Assembly (NCBI GenBank): GCA_038217425.1
Contig: JBBQPM010000081.1
Coordinates: forward strand, 1-28,765
Reading direction: 5' to 3'
Length of the DNA: 28,765 nucleotides
DNA from: JAIEPT01 sp038217425
GTDB lineage: Bacteria; Planctomycetota; Planctomycetia; Gemmatales; Gemmataceae
Position numbers and translations under genes: made by a program. Of this stretch, positions 9,101-16,494 are shown piece after piece. The notes beneath the pieces were generated by a model that did not search any database, was not told where the DNA came from, and saw only the letters and a program-made list of their open reading frames with translations. Each line of letters opens with the position of its first letter. Position 1 is the stretch's first letter.

Positions 9101-9517
9101 CTCTTCGCCGTCGCGATGGCCGTGCCCGGAAAAATAAAAAAGAAAGCTGTCGTCGGGGCCAATCTTGTTCCGCAGGTCCGTGAAGATCTTGCGCCGGATG
9201 TCCTGGCAAACGGCCTTTTCCCCGATGAAGTCGAAAATCTCCTCTTTGCCGAAGCCGTAATGAGATTGCAGCAATTTAGAGACTTCCGCCGCATCGTTCT
9301 CTGCGTTCTTCAGTTTCGCGATCTGCCCCAGGTTTTTGCGAGATTCCTCGGCATAATTGGCGCCGATGATGACGGCCCATTTTTTGCCGTACTGAATAGC
9401 CGTCGGAACGATGAGATCGACGCGCTTTACCGGTCGAGTCGCTTCTTGCGAGGCAACAGGAAGCGCGGCGAAGGTACCCAACAGCAACCACGTTAGGCCA
9501 TTCATTTTCCGTTTCAT
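6167..9517 (-). CDS. Exported caspase-like (peptidase C14) protein with long helical-repeat region
   Basis: 1116 aa. Starts with a signal-peptide-like segment (MKRKMNGLTWLLLGTFAALP). Residues about 45-290 form a caspase/metacaspase-type fold: KWAVIIGANY strand, ALKN-like KLKNAENDAAEVSKLL helix, catalytic H132 in FYFSGHG and catalytic C193 in LILDCCYSG. Caspase-fold enzymes of this kind are cysteine proteases, often cutting after basic or acidic residues; specificity is not visible. Residues from about 360 to 930 are mostly helical and look TPR-like (for example HFLAVLQHKLGHNSEARNYY). Around 945-995 a stretch resembles the beginning of CHAT domains, but no CHAT His/Cys pair follows. GGAGG lies about 9 nt before the ATG. 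Role unknown; stress or cell-death signalling is speculation. Confidence 0.85.
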   Translation of the reverse strand: MKRKMNGLTWLLLGTFAALPVASQEATRPVKRVDLIVPTAIQYGKKWAVIIGANYAEESRKNLGQIAKLKNAENDAAEVSKLLQSHYGFGKEEIFDFIGEKAVCQDIRRKIFTDLRNKIGPDDSFLFYFSGHGHRDGEEGYLLPNDVDMKSEGDDGKKTNSPVPTSCIEMTELVRFVKERCKARHKLLILDCCYSGAVFSVDGKSTHSASAFERYATEIFKVKGSQAITASRGFQESADGVKSSNGTTGHSPFTMAFLNALNSLPPYISEQRYFFTARELFGSMMNHFEASQIEQTPLCRWLDAEQGEYHFFPAPARTFADPSIPGDSRRLLAMTPTTFGNWWADEVPWFMPSLRLEILKNVAATRSGFAEINAGRLKQAAMDYRLEFENCDSDLKKKRVAHLEKLLNPSARSSREHVLMEIVADLKELCSDKNCDPADLHFLAVLQHKLGHNSEARNYYANALKCYRDKEKLSTVKPLTAEESASGKKAPAAQKGSADIRMLRILCQVDYGVFLLNVANEYQEAASNFYEARQEFPIDSPGPFRVFTLCREADAFRKLGRWGLSDERMKEATGLLTNEFLDSKETHPISAATWKQNGWAFMEQWRFSEAQESFEKAKSILGKEQESYQKAIDDSHVQHGLSMVKRFLGKDREALKSYRDLTPNIAAIIRKLEKDADRSTNYGDIRFLLFDRLVNSLERQADCSMFGAVPDFAEAGDDYRRALEECINLSEDKRRQIEPDLLYRRAIALSLSAESSDLELAAELCRNAVKMENGSQDLPVAPLGFFKGMVAAPPGKSSSTIPLKTKIVKRLALTLIACFKEKRADLADETDNFFSLAKELQKERRVLDRDELERLMFGFRMFIRHGDALKFDRFSQIESLRSLLSMCRKACTEESRDPGLLAYLRPYYEEAFLAHKLLQPKHAKELVQIAFEATTGKPYDKPPEMQTLLVMFWAGSECHVIFDQPRGKSASYCLDEIRSLQELQDRVKTFKQLTLPDVLRMQLCGCSEKEAVVVRWRDPVHQFGYRQRLSTFAGAGPTPTKNDQIALELDASGKIPFGFPAILQENQIREDEFTALMFRRPASWPILTSDQASVSWFHRLRGGRIWPFSAVPLLSD

Positions 9518-9540
9518 CGGCGCCGACCTCCCAGGAGTTT

Positions 9541-9557
9541 CTCGGCCAAGGGCCGAG
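9541..9557 (-). promoter_or_regulatory. Small perfect hairpin upstream of the caspase-like gene
   Basis: CTCGGCC and GGCCGAG flank a 3-nt loop, giving a 7-bp GC-rich stem 24 nt before the ATG at 9517. If transcription starts upstream, it would sit in the 5' untranslated region. The rest of the 9518-9731 gap holds no gene that I can support; a weak TTGTAA/TAACAT pair with 16-nt spacing lies upstream of the hairpin on the minus strand. Confidence 0.35.
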
Positions 9558-9731
9558 ACTGGATAGCTATGTTAATCTATCTGGAAGATTTTACAAGGAA
9601 AATTCCGACAAACCGAACCGCGAAGATCTTACGGCTTTTGATGCCAGCTTTTGAATCGCCACGCGAGCCCGCTCGGAACTGGCGAATCTCGCAAGCATGA
9701 ACCCGGTCTGGGTTTTCAACGAACCGCCCGC

Positions 9732-11177
9732 TCACGCCAAGATATCGCGGACGACGTGGCCGTGCACGTCCGTCAGGCGGAAGTAACGTCCCTGGTAGCG
9801 ATACGTTAAGCGTTCGTGATCAAGGCCGAGCTGGTGTAATATCGTCGCTTGCAGATCGTGGACGTGCACGCGGTTCTCGACAGCGTTCATCGCCAGGTCG
9901 TCCGAGGCGCCGTAACTGATGCCGGGCTTGATGCCGCCTCCTGCCATCCACACCGTAAATGCATACGGATGATGATCGCGGCCCCAACGCGCCCGGTCGG
10001 CGATGCTTCCCTGCAAGAACGGCGTTCGGCCGAACTCGCCCCCCCAAATCACCAGGGTGTCTTCGAGTAAGCCGCGCTGCTTCAAATCGCGGACGAGGGC
10101 GGCAGACGCCTGGTCAGTGTCGCGGCACTGGTTGTACAGTTCGCTCGTGATGCTGTTGTGCTGATCCCAGCCGGCGTGCATGAGCTGCACGAATCGGACG
10201 CCTCGCTCGACGAGACGGCGGGCCATCAGGCAGTTGTAAGCAAACGTCCCCGGATTGCGAACTTCGGAGCCGTACATTGCCAGCGTGGCGGGCGATTCGC
10301 TGGAGAAATCGGCGAGGTCCGGCACGCTGGTCTGCATGCGATACGCCATCTCGTACTGGGCGATGCGCGTCGCAATCTCGGGATCGCCGAACTCGCGCAG
10401 CTTGAGTTGATTGAGTTGAGCCAGATCGTCGAGTTGCCCGCGACGCATGTCTCGGCTCACGCCCTGAGGGTTGGAAAGATAGAGGACCGGGTCGCCGGAG
10501 CCGCGGAACTTGACCCCCTGGAACCTCGTAGGCAGGAATCCTGAGCCCCAGTAGAAGTCGTAGAAAATCTGCCCGCACGAGGTTCCGCGGCTGATCGACG
10601 TCATGGCCACGAACGCCGGGAGCTGTTCGGTCTCGCTCCCCAGACCGTATGTAAGCCAGGCGCCCATGCTCGGTCGGCCCGGTTGTTCGCCGCCGGTGAG
10701 CAAGAAGCAAATCGCCGGGGCGTGGTTGACCGCTTCGGTGTACATGCTCTTCACGAAGCAAAGTTCGTCAGCGATCGCGGCGGTGTGCGGCAGCAGATTG
10801 CTGACCCACGCCCCCGATTGGCCGCGCTGGCGGAACGGCTCGACCGGGGCGAGCATGAGCTTTCCCGTCGGGTTGCCGGTCATGGTGCTGAAGCGTCGAT
10901 CGCCCAGATACGACTGCGGCACCGGTTGGCCGTGCATGCGCTGGATGGCTGGCTTGTAATCGAAGAGATCGACGTGCGTGGGGGCGCCGTTCTGGAAAAG
11001 ATAGATGACGCGCTTCGCCTTGGGCGCGAAGTGCGGCAGCCCGGGGAGCGCCGGATTCGCGGACAACCCGTCCTTGGCGAGAAGCCCCGCAAGCGCCGCG
11101 GTGCCAAGGCCAAGGGCGCCGCGGCCAAAAAACTCGCGGCGGTTGACGTGGAGATCGCGCTGGAGATACGGGTTCAT
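9732..11177 (-). CDS. DUF1501 family protein, Tat-exported (first copy)
   Basis: 481 aa. The N-terminus carries a twin-arginine signal (NRREFFGRGALGLGTAALAG), so the folded protein is probably exported by Tat. The body matches DUF1501, a sulfatase/alkaline-phosphatase-like fold family greatly expanded in planctomycetes: YLFQNGAPTHVDLFDYKP after the signal, HAGWDQH in the middle, WGGEFGRTP, and GRDHHPYAFTVWMAGGG near the end, then the closing LDHERLTYRYQGR...LTDVHG segment. No enzymatic activity is firmly established for the family. It lies 162 bp downstream of a DUF1549/DUF1553 gene, its usual partner, with an inverted repeat between the two. A paralogue is at 26474-27841. Confidence 0.92.
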   Translation of the reverse strand: MNPYLQRDLHVNRREFFGRGALGLGTAALAGLLAKDGLSANPALPGLPHFAPKAKRVIYLFQNGAPTHVDLFDYKPAIQRMHGQPVPQSYLGDRRFSTMTGNPTGKLMLAPVEPFRQRGQSGAWVSNLLPHTAAIADELCFVKSMYTEAVNHAPAICFLLTGGEQPGRPSMGAWLTYGLGSETEQLPAFVAMTSISRGTSCGQIFYDFYWGSGFLPTRFQGVKFRGSGDPVLYLSNPQGVSRDMRRGQLDDLAQLNQLKLREFGDPEIATRIAQYEMAYRMQTSVPDLADFSSESPATLAMYGSEVRNPGTFAYNCLMARRLVERGVRFVQLMHAGWDQHNSITSELYNQCRDTDQASAALVRDLKQRGLLEDTLVIWGGEFGRTPFLQGSIADRARWGRDHHPYAFTVWMAGGGIKPGISYGASDDLAMNAVENRVHVHDLQATILHQLGLDHERLTYRYQGRYFRLTDVHGHVVRDILA

Positions 11178-11199
11178 GGATCACCTCGCGGTTCGAAAG

Positions 11200-11335
11200 A
11201 AAGATTAACCACAGAGACACAGAGAAAATCAGGGAGAGGGGGGAAAACGAGCCCACGATCGTTGCTACCGATTGCGTTCCCCCTTCCCTCTCTGTCTTCT
11301 TCTCTGTGCCCTCTGTGCCTCTGTGGTTAATCTTT
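11200..11335. repeat. Near-perfect 25-nt inverted repeat of the ACAGAG type
   Basis: The arms at 11200-11224 and 11311-11335 are reverse complements in 24 of 25 positions; both contain TTAACCACAGAG (on opposite strands) and end in CACAGAG. The 86 nt between them are purine-rich then pyrimidine-rich and hold further CTCTGT units (11290-11315). The element fills almost all of the 162-bp gap between the DUF1553-type gene and the DUF1501 gene. I recall similar TTAACCACAGAG-type intergenic repeats from planctomycete and other genomes; function unknown. It could form a large hairpin in the operon transcript. Confidence 0.75.
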
Positions 11336-11339
11336 TTAA

Positions 11340-13814
11340 TCAGTCCTTCGTAAGAGCTTCATCCAGATTGAAGATCGTATTGCACACCACCGTGAACGCT
11401 GCGTGCTCGGCCGCATCGAGCTTCGCGTCGCGCTTCGATTCGCCGATGCTGAGCAGCTTCATCGCCGCCGCCGGGTCGCTCGCAAACTGCGACCGCGTTC
11501 GCTCGTAACCGCGCAGCAAGATCGACGACTCCGCCGTCGTCGGCGAACGCGACAAGACGCGCCGAAACGCCAAATCGAGCCGTTTTTCCGCGTCATTCTC
11601 ATCGAGCATCACGCGCTCGGCGAGCGCCCGAGCGGCTTCCACGTACGTGATGTCGTTGAGCGTCGCCAGCGCATGCAGCGGCGTGTTGGTGCGCGACGCC
11701 TTCACCGAGCACGTCTGACGCGTCGCCGAGTCGAAGAACATCGTCGGCCCGATGATGCGTCGCCAAAAGACGTACAGGCTGCGGCGATACAGATCCTCGC
11801 CCTTGCCCTGCGTGTAGCGTTTGTTGCCGAAAGTCGCCTCCTCCCACACGCCGGGGGGTTGGTACGGATTGACCGGCGGCCCGCCGAGCTTGTCCACGAG
11901 AAGCCCGCTCGCCGCCAGTGCCTGATCGCGGATCATCCAGCTTGGCATGCGAAACCGGGGGCCGCGCCCCAACAACCGATTCTGCGGATCGCGCTCCAGG
12001 CTCGTCGCCGACGCTTTCGACGATTGCCGATACGTCTCGCTGGTGACGATGAGCCGAACCAGATGTTGCACGTCCCAGCCCGAACGGATGAACTCGGCCG
12101 AGAGCCAATCAAGCAACTCCGGATGCGACGGCTTCTCGGACTGATGGCCGAGATCCTCGGTCGATTTGACCAGGCCGATGCCGAAGAATTGCTGCCAGAG
12201 CCGATTGACCGTGACGCGCGCGGGGAGCGGATTGTCCGCCGAGACGAGCCACTGCGCCAGCCCGAGCCGATTCATGGCGGCGTCCCTGGGCAGCGGCGCG
12301 AACTGCGTGAGCACGTTCGTCGCGACTGCCTCCTTCGGCTTGTTGTAAAGTCCCTTATCGAGCACGAATGTCTTCCGCGGCGTCTTGATCTCCTCCATCA
12401 CCATGACACGCGGAAACGTGCCGCTGAACGTGTTTCGAGCGATGAGGGCTTTCTCGAGACGGGTCAAGGTTTTGAGATGAGCCTCATCCTTGGGAAGCTC
12501 CTTCTTAAGCGTTTGCACTTGCGTCGGCCCGCGGCTGGCGGGGGCGAGCGCGAGGATATTCTTGATCGCCTGCGTCAGCTTTGCCGCCGCTTCGGAGGCG
12601 TCGGCCTGCTTCCCCGCGGGCCTTGGAAAAAGCTTACTCTCGACGACTTCGACCGCGTCCGCAGCGATCTTTACTTCGTCGACCAGCTTGGCGAGTTGCT
12701 CTTTCTGGATCGGGCTGGCGAGGTTGAGGACCGGTTCCGTCTGCGGACTGCCGCCGCCGCCGTTTACCGGCGTTTGATTGAAGAAGCCGAAGAGCCGATA
12801 GTAGTCGGCCTGGGCGAGCGGGTCGTACTTGTGATCGTGGCACCGACAGCAGTTGAGCGTCAGGCCGAGCCACACGGTCCCCATCGTTTCGGTCATGTCC
12901 ATGACGTATTCGATGCGGTTCTCTTCCGCGATTCGGCCCCCTTCGCCGTTGATCATGTGATTGCGGGCGAAACCGGTCGCCAGCTTTTGCTCGACGTCCG
13001 CATTGGGGAGCAGGTCGCCCGCCAACTGTTCGACGCTGAAGCGATCGAACGGCACGTTGGCGTTGAACGCGCGCACGACCCAATCGCGCCAGGGCCACAT
13101 CGTCCGTTCGCCGTCCCCCTGGTAGCCGTTGGAGTCGGCATAGCGCGCCGCCTCGAGCCAATCCCACGCCATCCGTTCGCCGAAGCCGGGCGATTCGAGA
13201 AAACGCTGGACCATCTTCTCGTACGCCTTGGGCGACGTGTCGGCGCGGAACGCATTGATCTCCGCCAGCGTCGGCGGTAGTCCCGTGAGATCGAGCTTCA
13301 CGCGCCGCAGGATCGCCTCGCGCGTGGCCGGCGGCGACGGACTCAATCCCTCTTTCTCCAGACGTGCGAAAACGAAGGCGTCGATCGGATTCTTCACCCG
13401 AGCGTTGAACTTTCCCTTTGCCGGGACGGGCGGCATGGTCACTTTCGTGAACGCCCAGTGGGTTCCCCAGACCGCGCCCTCGTCGATCCAGCGTTTGATC
13501 GTCGCAATCTGCTGCGACGATGCTTTGCGATTCGACTGGGGCGGCGGCATCAACTCGTGCGGATCGCCGGCGATCATGCGCAGATACGCCTCGCTTTCGC
13601 CGCTCTTGCCCGGCACGATGACGGTCTTCTTTGCGGACGCTTCATCATCGAGCCGTAGCTTCGCCTTGCGATTGTTCGCATCGGGCCCGTGGCAATGGAA
13701 GCAGTTATCGGAAAGGATCGGCAGCACATCACGGCCGAAGTCGACCTTGTCGTCCGCGTAGAGACCCAGCGGCGCGAGCAGTGCTAAATGGAGCGCAATG
13801 AGAAAGCGAAGCAT
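11340..13814 (-). CDS. PSCyt1/DUF1549/DUF1553 (PSD1) protein, exported cytochrome-like (first copy)
   Basis: 824 aa from the ATG at 13814; a TTG two codons upstream (13820) is possible but less likely. A signal peptide (MLRFLIALHLALLAPLGLYA) is followed by the planctomycete cytochrome-c-like PSCyt1 domain with heme motif CFHCH at 38-42 and the RLDDE/MPPP-type segments. DUF1549 (PSCyt2) comes next, containing a second CxxCH in NCCRCHDHKYDP at about 322-326. DUF1553 (PSD1) makes the C-terminal half, with PARVTVNRLWQQFFG, SEKPSHPELLDWLS and TPLHALATLND. The family is expanded in Planctomycetota and proposed to take part in extracytoplasmic redox or polymer breakdown, but its reaction is unproven. 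First gene of an operon with the DUF1501 gene. Confidence 0.93.
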   Translation of the reverse strand: MLRFLIALHLALLAPLGLYADDKVDFGRDVLPILSDNCFHCHGPDANNRKAKLRLDDEASAKKTVIVPGKSGESEAYLRMIAGDPHELMPPPQSNRKASSQQIATIKRWIDEGAVWGTHWAFTKVTMPPVPAKGKFNARVKNPIDAFVFARLEKEGLSPSPPATREAILRRVKLDLTGLPPTLAEINAFRADTSPKAYEKMVQRFLESPGFGERMAWDWLEAARYADSNGYQGDGERTMWPWRDWVVRAFNANVPFDRFSVEQLAGDLLPNADVEQKLATGFARNHMINGEGGRIAEENRIEYVMDMTETMGTVWLGLTLNCCRCHDHKYDPLAQADYYRLFGFFNQTPVNGGGGSPQTEPVLNLASPIQKEQLAKLVDEVKIAADAVEVVESKLFPRPAGKQADASEAAAKLTQAIKNILALAPASRGPTQVQTLKKELPKDEAHLKTLTRLEKALIARNTFSGTFPRVMVMEEIKTPRKTFVLDKGLYNKPKEAVATNVLTQFAPLPRDAAMNRLGLAQWLVSADNPLPARVTVNRLWQQFFGIGLVKSTEDLGHQSEKPSHPELLDWLSAEFIRSGWDVQHLVRLIVTSETYRQSSKASATSLERDPQNRLLGRGPRFRMPSWMIRDQALAASGLLVDKLGGPPVNPYQPPGVWEEATFGNKRYTQGKGEDLYRRSLYVFWRRIIGPTMFFDSATRQTCSVKASRTNTPLHALATLNDITYVEAARALAERVMLDENDAEKRLDLAFRRVLSRSPTTAESSILLRGYERTRSQFASDPAAAMKLLSIGESKRDAKLDAAEHAAFTVVCNTIFNLDEALTKD

Positions 13815-13855
13815 CGGCAACGAGTCCCTGGAGTTGGCGTGGGGCAGGCAGCGTG

Positions 13856-13885
13856 ATTATACTCGCTTCGGCAACATGATTGCAA
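13856..13885 (-). promoter_or_regulatory. Sigma70-type promoter for the first DUF1553-DUF1501 operon
   Basis: On the minus strand TTGCAA (13885-13880) and a consensus TATAAT (13861-13856) are separated by 18 nt. Transcription would begin near 13849, about 35 nt before the ATG at 13814. The -10 box matches the consensus in all six positions; the -35 box in four. Confidence 0.6.
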
Positions 13886-13977
13886 CCAGATCAATTCACC
13901 CTTGCATGCCGCCTGAGCGGTACGAGACGGCCCTTCAGGCCTATCCCAATCGCGTCCGCGCGCAAGAATTGAGTTCT

Positions 13978-15486
13978 TTACTTCAACTTCCACGCGAACC
14001 CGACTTCTTCAAAGCGGCGCTGCGATTCGGGTGCCGTGAGCGCGGCCAGCAGACGCCGTGCGAGTTCCGGCGACTTCGTCTCTTTGAGAATGGCTACCGG
14101 TTGATCCGGGTGCGAACATTCACGCGGGATCGACTTCATCACCGTCGTGATCGATTGATAGCGAATTGTATCGGCGTAGGGCCTTACGTTGCTCTCGTAG
14201 CAAACGATTACGTTCAGACCCCCCGCCTTCAAATCGCTGACCAGCATGTCGCCGGCGATGGCGCGTTTGGCGATATTCTCTTCGATGCGGTCGAAGGTCG
14301 TCTTTTTCTTGCTGAATGCCTGGGCGGCCTTGAACGCCTCATCGGTAAGCGTGCCCAGCGCACATTTGTTTTCGTGCCCCACGCCCAGACGCACCCCCTC
14401 TTGAGCGAGATCCTCCAGGCTTTCTATGACGAGCGGATCGTCTTTCTTCATGGCCAGCACGAGGGCGTTCGCGGAGACGGTGACGGGGGGGTGAAACTGG
14501 TCCTGAACCATCTTCAAAAACCGCGGCTCGCAAGCGATGAAGATGTCGGGATAACTCGACTTCATGCCGGCGACGAGGATGCCGCAGCCGTCGTACTTGG
14601 TGAGGATTTCGACCCCTTCGCGCTGCCGAAATTCGTCCAGCGTCTTCTCGATGACGTTGCGAAACATGGTGCCGCCGTGCAGGATAAGCTTCGGCCTCTC
14701 CGCATAGACGTCCGCACTCTGAACGACGTCGTACTTGTGCTCCGCGAAAGTCGGCAACCCCTTGTCCTTGCCCGCGACGTAGCGGGCGAACTGATAGGCG
14801 TCGGGCGAGTTCTTCGCGAATTTCGTAACGGCGATCTCGATTTTCGCGTGCAAGTCATTCAGTTCGGGCAGGCGCACGATTTTGGTTTTCGGATATTGAT
14901 GGGCGAACGAGTCCCAGACAATGCCGGCCGACGCCGAGCCGATTTGCACGCTGGCGGCGACCTCGTCGATCTTGCCGTGATTGGTCGGCTTGCAGCGTTC
15001 GAGATCACTCCAGAGTCCCTTTTTCTCGAGATGCTCACGGACGACTTTGCCGATCGCAGCCGACTTGTCCGCGAGGCAGATCTTCTCTTTGAAGGCGAGG
15101 AAATCCTGCCAGGTCTTCACCTCATGCGGCACGTTCGGCGCGACGATGACCACGGCGCTCATTTGCGCGACGGGGAGCGAATCGCCGACCAGGTCTTTCT
15201 TGCGGGCCGCGTGCACGAAGCTGTCGTCCGCTGGGAAGAAGAGGTCGACGTCGCGGGTGATTTCCATTTTCGCGAGAATGGCCTGCGAGGAGTCGTAGCG
15301 AATCTCGACGGGCCGACCCGTTTCCCGGTAGTAATCGGCCGCGATCTTCTCCATCGGCACGCGCAGGGCCACGGCGCACGAGACGACGATCGGGGCGTGC
15401 GACGTCGGGAAGAAGTAATGATACCCCGCGTAGCCCAGCACGCCGAACACGGCGCCGAATGCGATCCACTTGAGCAGGTACTTCAT
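13978..15486 (-). CDS. Membrane-anchored protein with two tandem ModA-like substrate-binding domains
   Basis: 502 aa. One N-terminal hydrophobic helix (about residues 5-26) should anchor the protein, with the rest outside the cytoplasm. Two copies of a periplasmic binding protein type 2 domain follow: about 32-255, opening with IVVSCAVALRVPMEKIAADYY and containing DVDLFFPADDSFV, and about 266-500, opening with LILHGGTMFRNVIEKTLDEF and containing YPDIFIACEPRFL. The matching segments (start strand, YDSSQAILAKME / YDGCGILVAGMK, SADD / ACEPRF) show an internal duplication. Single ModA proteins are about 250 aa. The ligand is unknown; sulfate, molybdate or another oxyanion is a guess. AAGGA precedes the ATG, overlapping the stop of the upstream gene 8 bp away. 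Confidence 0.85.
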   Translation of the reverse strand: MKYLLKWIAFGAVFGVLGYAGYHYFFPTSHAPIVVSCAVALRVPMEKIAADYYRETGRPVEIRYDSSQAILAKMEITRDVDLFFPADDSFVHAARKKDLVGDSLPVAQMSAVVIVAPNVPHEVKTWQDFLAFKEKICLADKSAAIGKVVREHLEKKGLWSDLERCKPTNHGKIDEVAASVQIGSASAGIVWDSFAHQYPKTKIVRLPELNDLHAKIEIAVTKFAKNSPDAYQFARYVAGKDKGLPTFAEHKYDVVQSADVYAERPKLILHGGTMFRNVIEKTLDEFRQREGVEILTKYDGCGILVAGMKSSYPDIFIACEPRFLKMVQDQFHPPVTVSANALVLAMKKDDPLVIESLEDLAQEGVRLGVGHENKCALGTLTDEAFKAAQAFSKKKTTFDRIEENIAKRAIAGDMLVSDLKAGGLNVIVCYESNVRPYADTIRYQSITTVMKSIPRECSHPDQPVAILKETKSPELARRLLAALTAPESQRRFEEVGFAWKLK

Positions 15487-15494
15487 CGTGTTCC

Positions 15495-16415
15495 TTATTT
15501 ATTCTTACCGGGCTCTTTCGGCACGAGCAGAGCCGGCACGTTGCTGGCGCGGTCCAGGAACTCCGCCCAGTTGGTCGTGAGCAGTAGATCGACGCCGGGA
15601 TTCAATTCCTTAACCTGGCACGAACATTCGCCGCACAGGAATCGCGTGACGTTGTTGAGCTGCTTCGATTCCAGATCGTTGCCGAACAAACTACACAGCA
15701 CCCGCCCGCGGCCGAACACGGGAAAAACGATCGGCCCCTTCACCTTCGTCAAATCCTCCTCAGTGCTCAGGAGGAGCTGCACGAAACCCGCTTCTTTGGC
15801 TTCCGTCTGAGCCAATCGCATGATGGAGAACTCGATTTTCAGCGGCAGGTTCGTCTTGAGCTGCGGCCCATCAGTCCCCTGGTCGGGAATTTTGAGAAGC
15901 TTCGTGAGACGTGCGAGATCGCGCTGCAGGAATTCGTACGCTTCCTGGTCGGCCTTGGCGTCGCCGCTTTCTAGCAGGATGAAAACGGACGTTTCGCCGG
16001 TCTGCAAGCGTTTCACCAATTCCTGGCGTTTGGGCGAATCGATCAGCGGCGGAGTTACCGAAGCAGAAATCGGCCCCGAATAGACGTGCAGCGATTCGTC
16101 CGCGTCCGGCGAGCGAATCACCATCCACGGCAACGTTGCTTGGCCTTCGAGCTTCTTCCAGATCCGCGCTTGCGCTTTCGTGAGCTTGCCGTCGACGGCG
16201 ACGCGCGTCACCTCAAGATTGGCGGTCGGCTTCTCTTCGAGATTTTTAACGAACGTCTCCGCCTCTGCGGGCAGAGCATCTTTGGAGAAGATCATGATCT
16301 CGTAGGGCGTTAGCGCCCACCGTTCCAGAGCATAGCGAAAGACCGGGATGGTGCATGCAGAAGCGGGGGTCGCTCCGATTAGCATGAGCGTCAGCAGTGC
16401 GAGGTTGCGAATCAT
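15495..16415 (-). CDS. Exported Cys-containing protein of unknown function, partner of the tandem binding protein
   Basis: 306 aa. Signal peptide ends at about residue 20 (ATPASA), leaving a mature N-terminus that begins CTIPVFRYALERW. Two alpha/beta halves can be seen: the first holds ANLEVTRVAVDG and a TLPWMVIRSP stretch that resembles the cis-proline part of a thioredoxin fold; the second holds FSIMRLAQTEAKEAGFVQLLL and a hydrophobic FPVFGRGRVLCSLFG segment. The motif CGECSC at 261-266 is striking and could bind metal or undergo redox cycling. I recall proteins beginning C-x-IPVFRYALERW in planctomycetes but no assigned function. GGGAG lies about 7 nt before the ATG. It is translated just ahead of the tandem ModA-like gene, so the two probably act together. 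Confidence 0.75.
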   Translation of the reverse strand: MIRNLALLTLMLIGATPASACTIPVFRYALERWALTPYEIMIFSKDALPAEAETFVKNLEEKPTANLEVTRVAVDGKLTKAQARIWKKLEGQATLPWMVIRSPDADESLHVYSGPISASVTPPLIDSPKRQELVKRLQTGETSVFILLESGDAKADQEAYEFLQRDLARLTKLLKIPDQGTDGPQLKTNLPLKIEFSIMRLAQTEAKEAGFVQLLLSTEEDLTKVKGPIVFPVFGRGRVLCSLFGNDLESKQLNNVTRFLCGECSCQVKELNPGVDLLLTTNWAEFLDRASNVPALLVPKEPGKNK

Positions 16416-16437
16416 GGCTCGTCTCCCGTCGAATTGG

Positions 16438-16489
16438 AGCCCGCAGCGCGAGCAAGGCCTTACGTCAACCCTTGCTCGCGCTGCGGGCT
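16438..16489. terminator. 20-bp perfect hairpin just after the ThuA-like gene
   Basis: 16438-16457 and 16470-16489 are exact reverse complements (20-bp stem, 12-nt loop). On the minus strand it starts 5 nt after the stop codon of the ThuA-like gene, and it lies before the next gene at 16415. No T-run follows, so it is either a 3'-end processing/stability hairpin or a REP-like element rather than a classical intrinsic terminator. Confidence 0.6.
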
Positions 16490-16494
16490 TCCAT

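Noticed and set aside
11281..11340. CRISPR-like repeats (CTCTGT units)
   Set aside because: The units are short, irregular and without equal spacers; they belong to the arms and interior of the inverted repeat at 11200-11335.
11403..13280. 625-aa open frame on the plus strand
   Set aside because: Antisense to the DUF1549/DUF1553 gene, extremely Arg-rich, no motifs.
13798..15810. 670-aa open frame on the plus strand
   Set aside because: Antisense to the tandem ModA-like gene and the start of the DUF1553-type gene; composition is that of a mirror frame with no recognisable domain.
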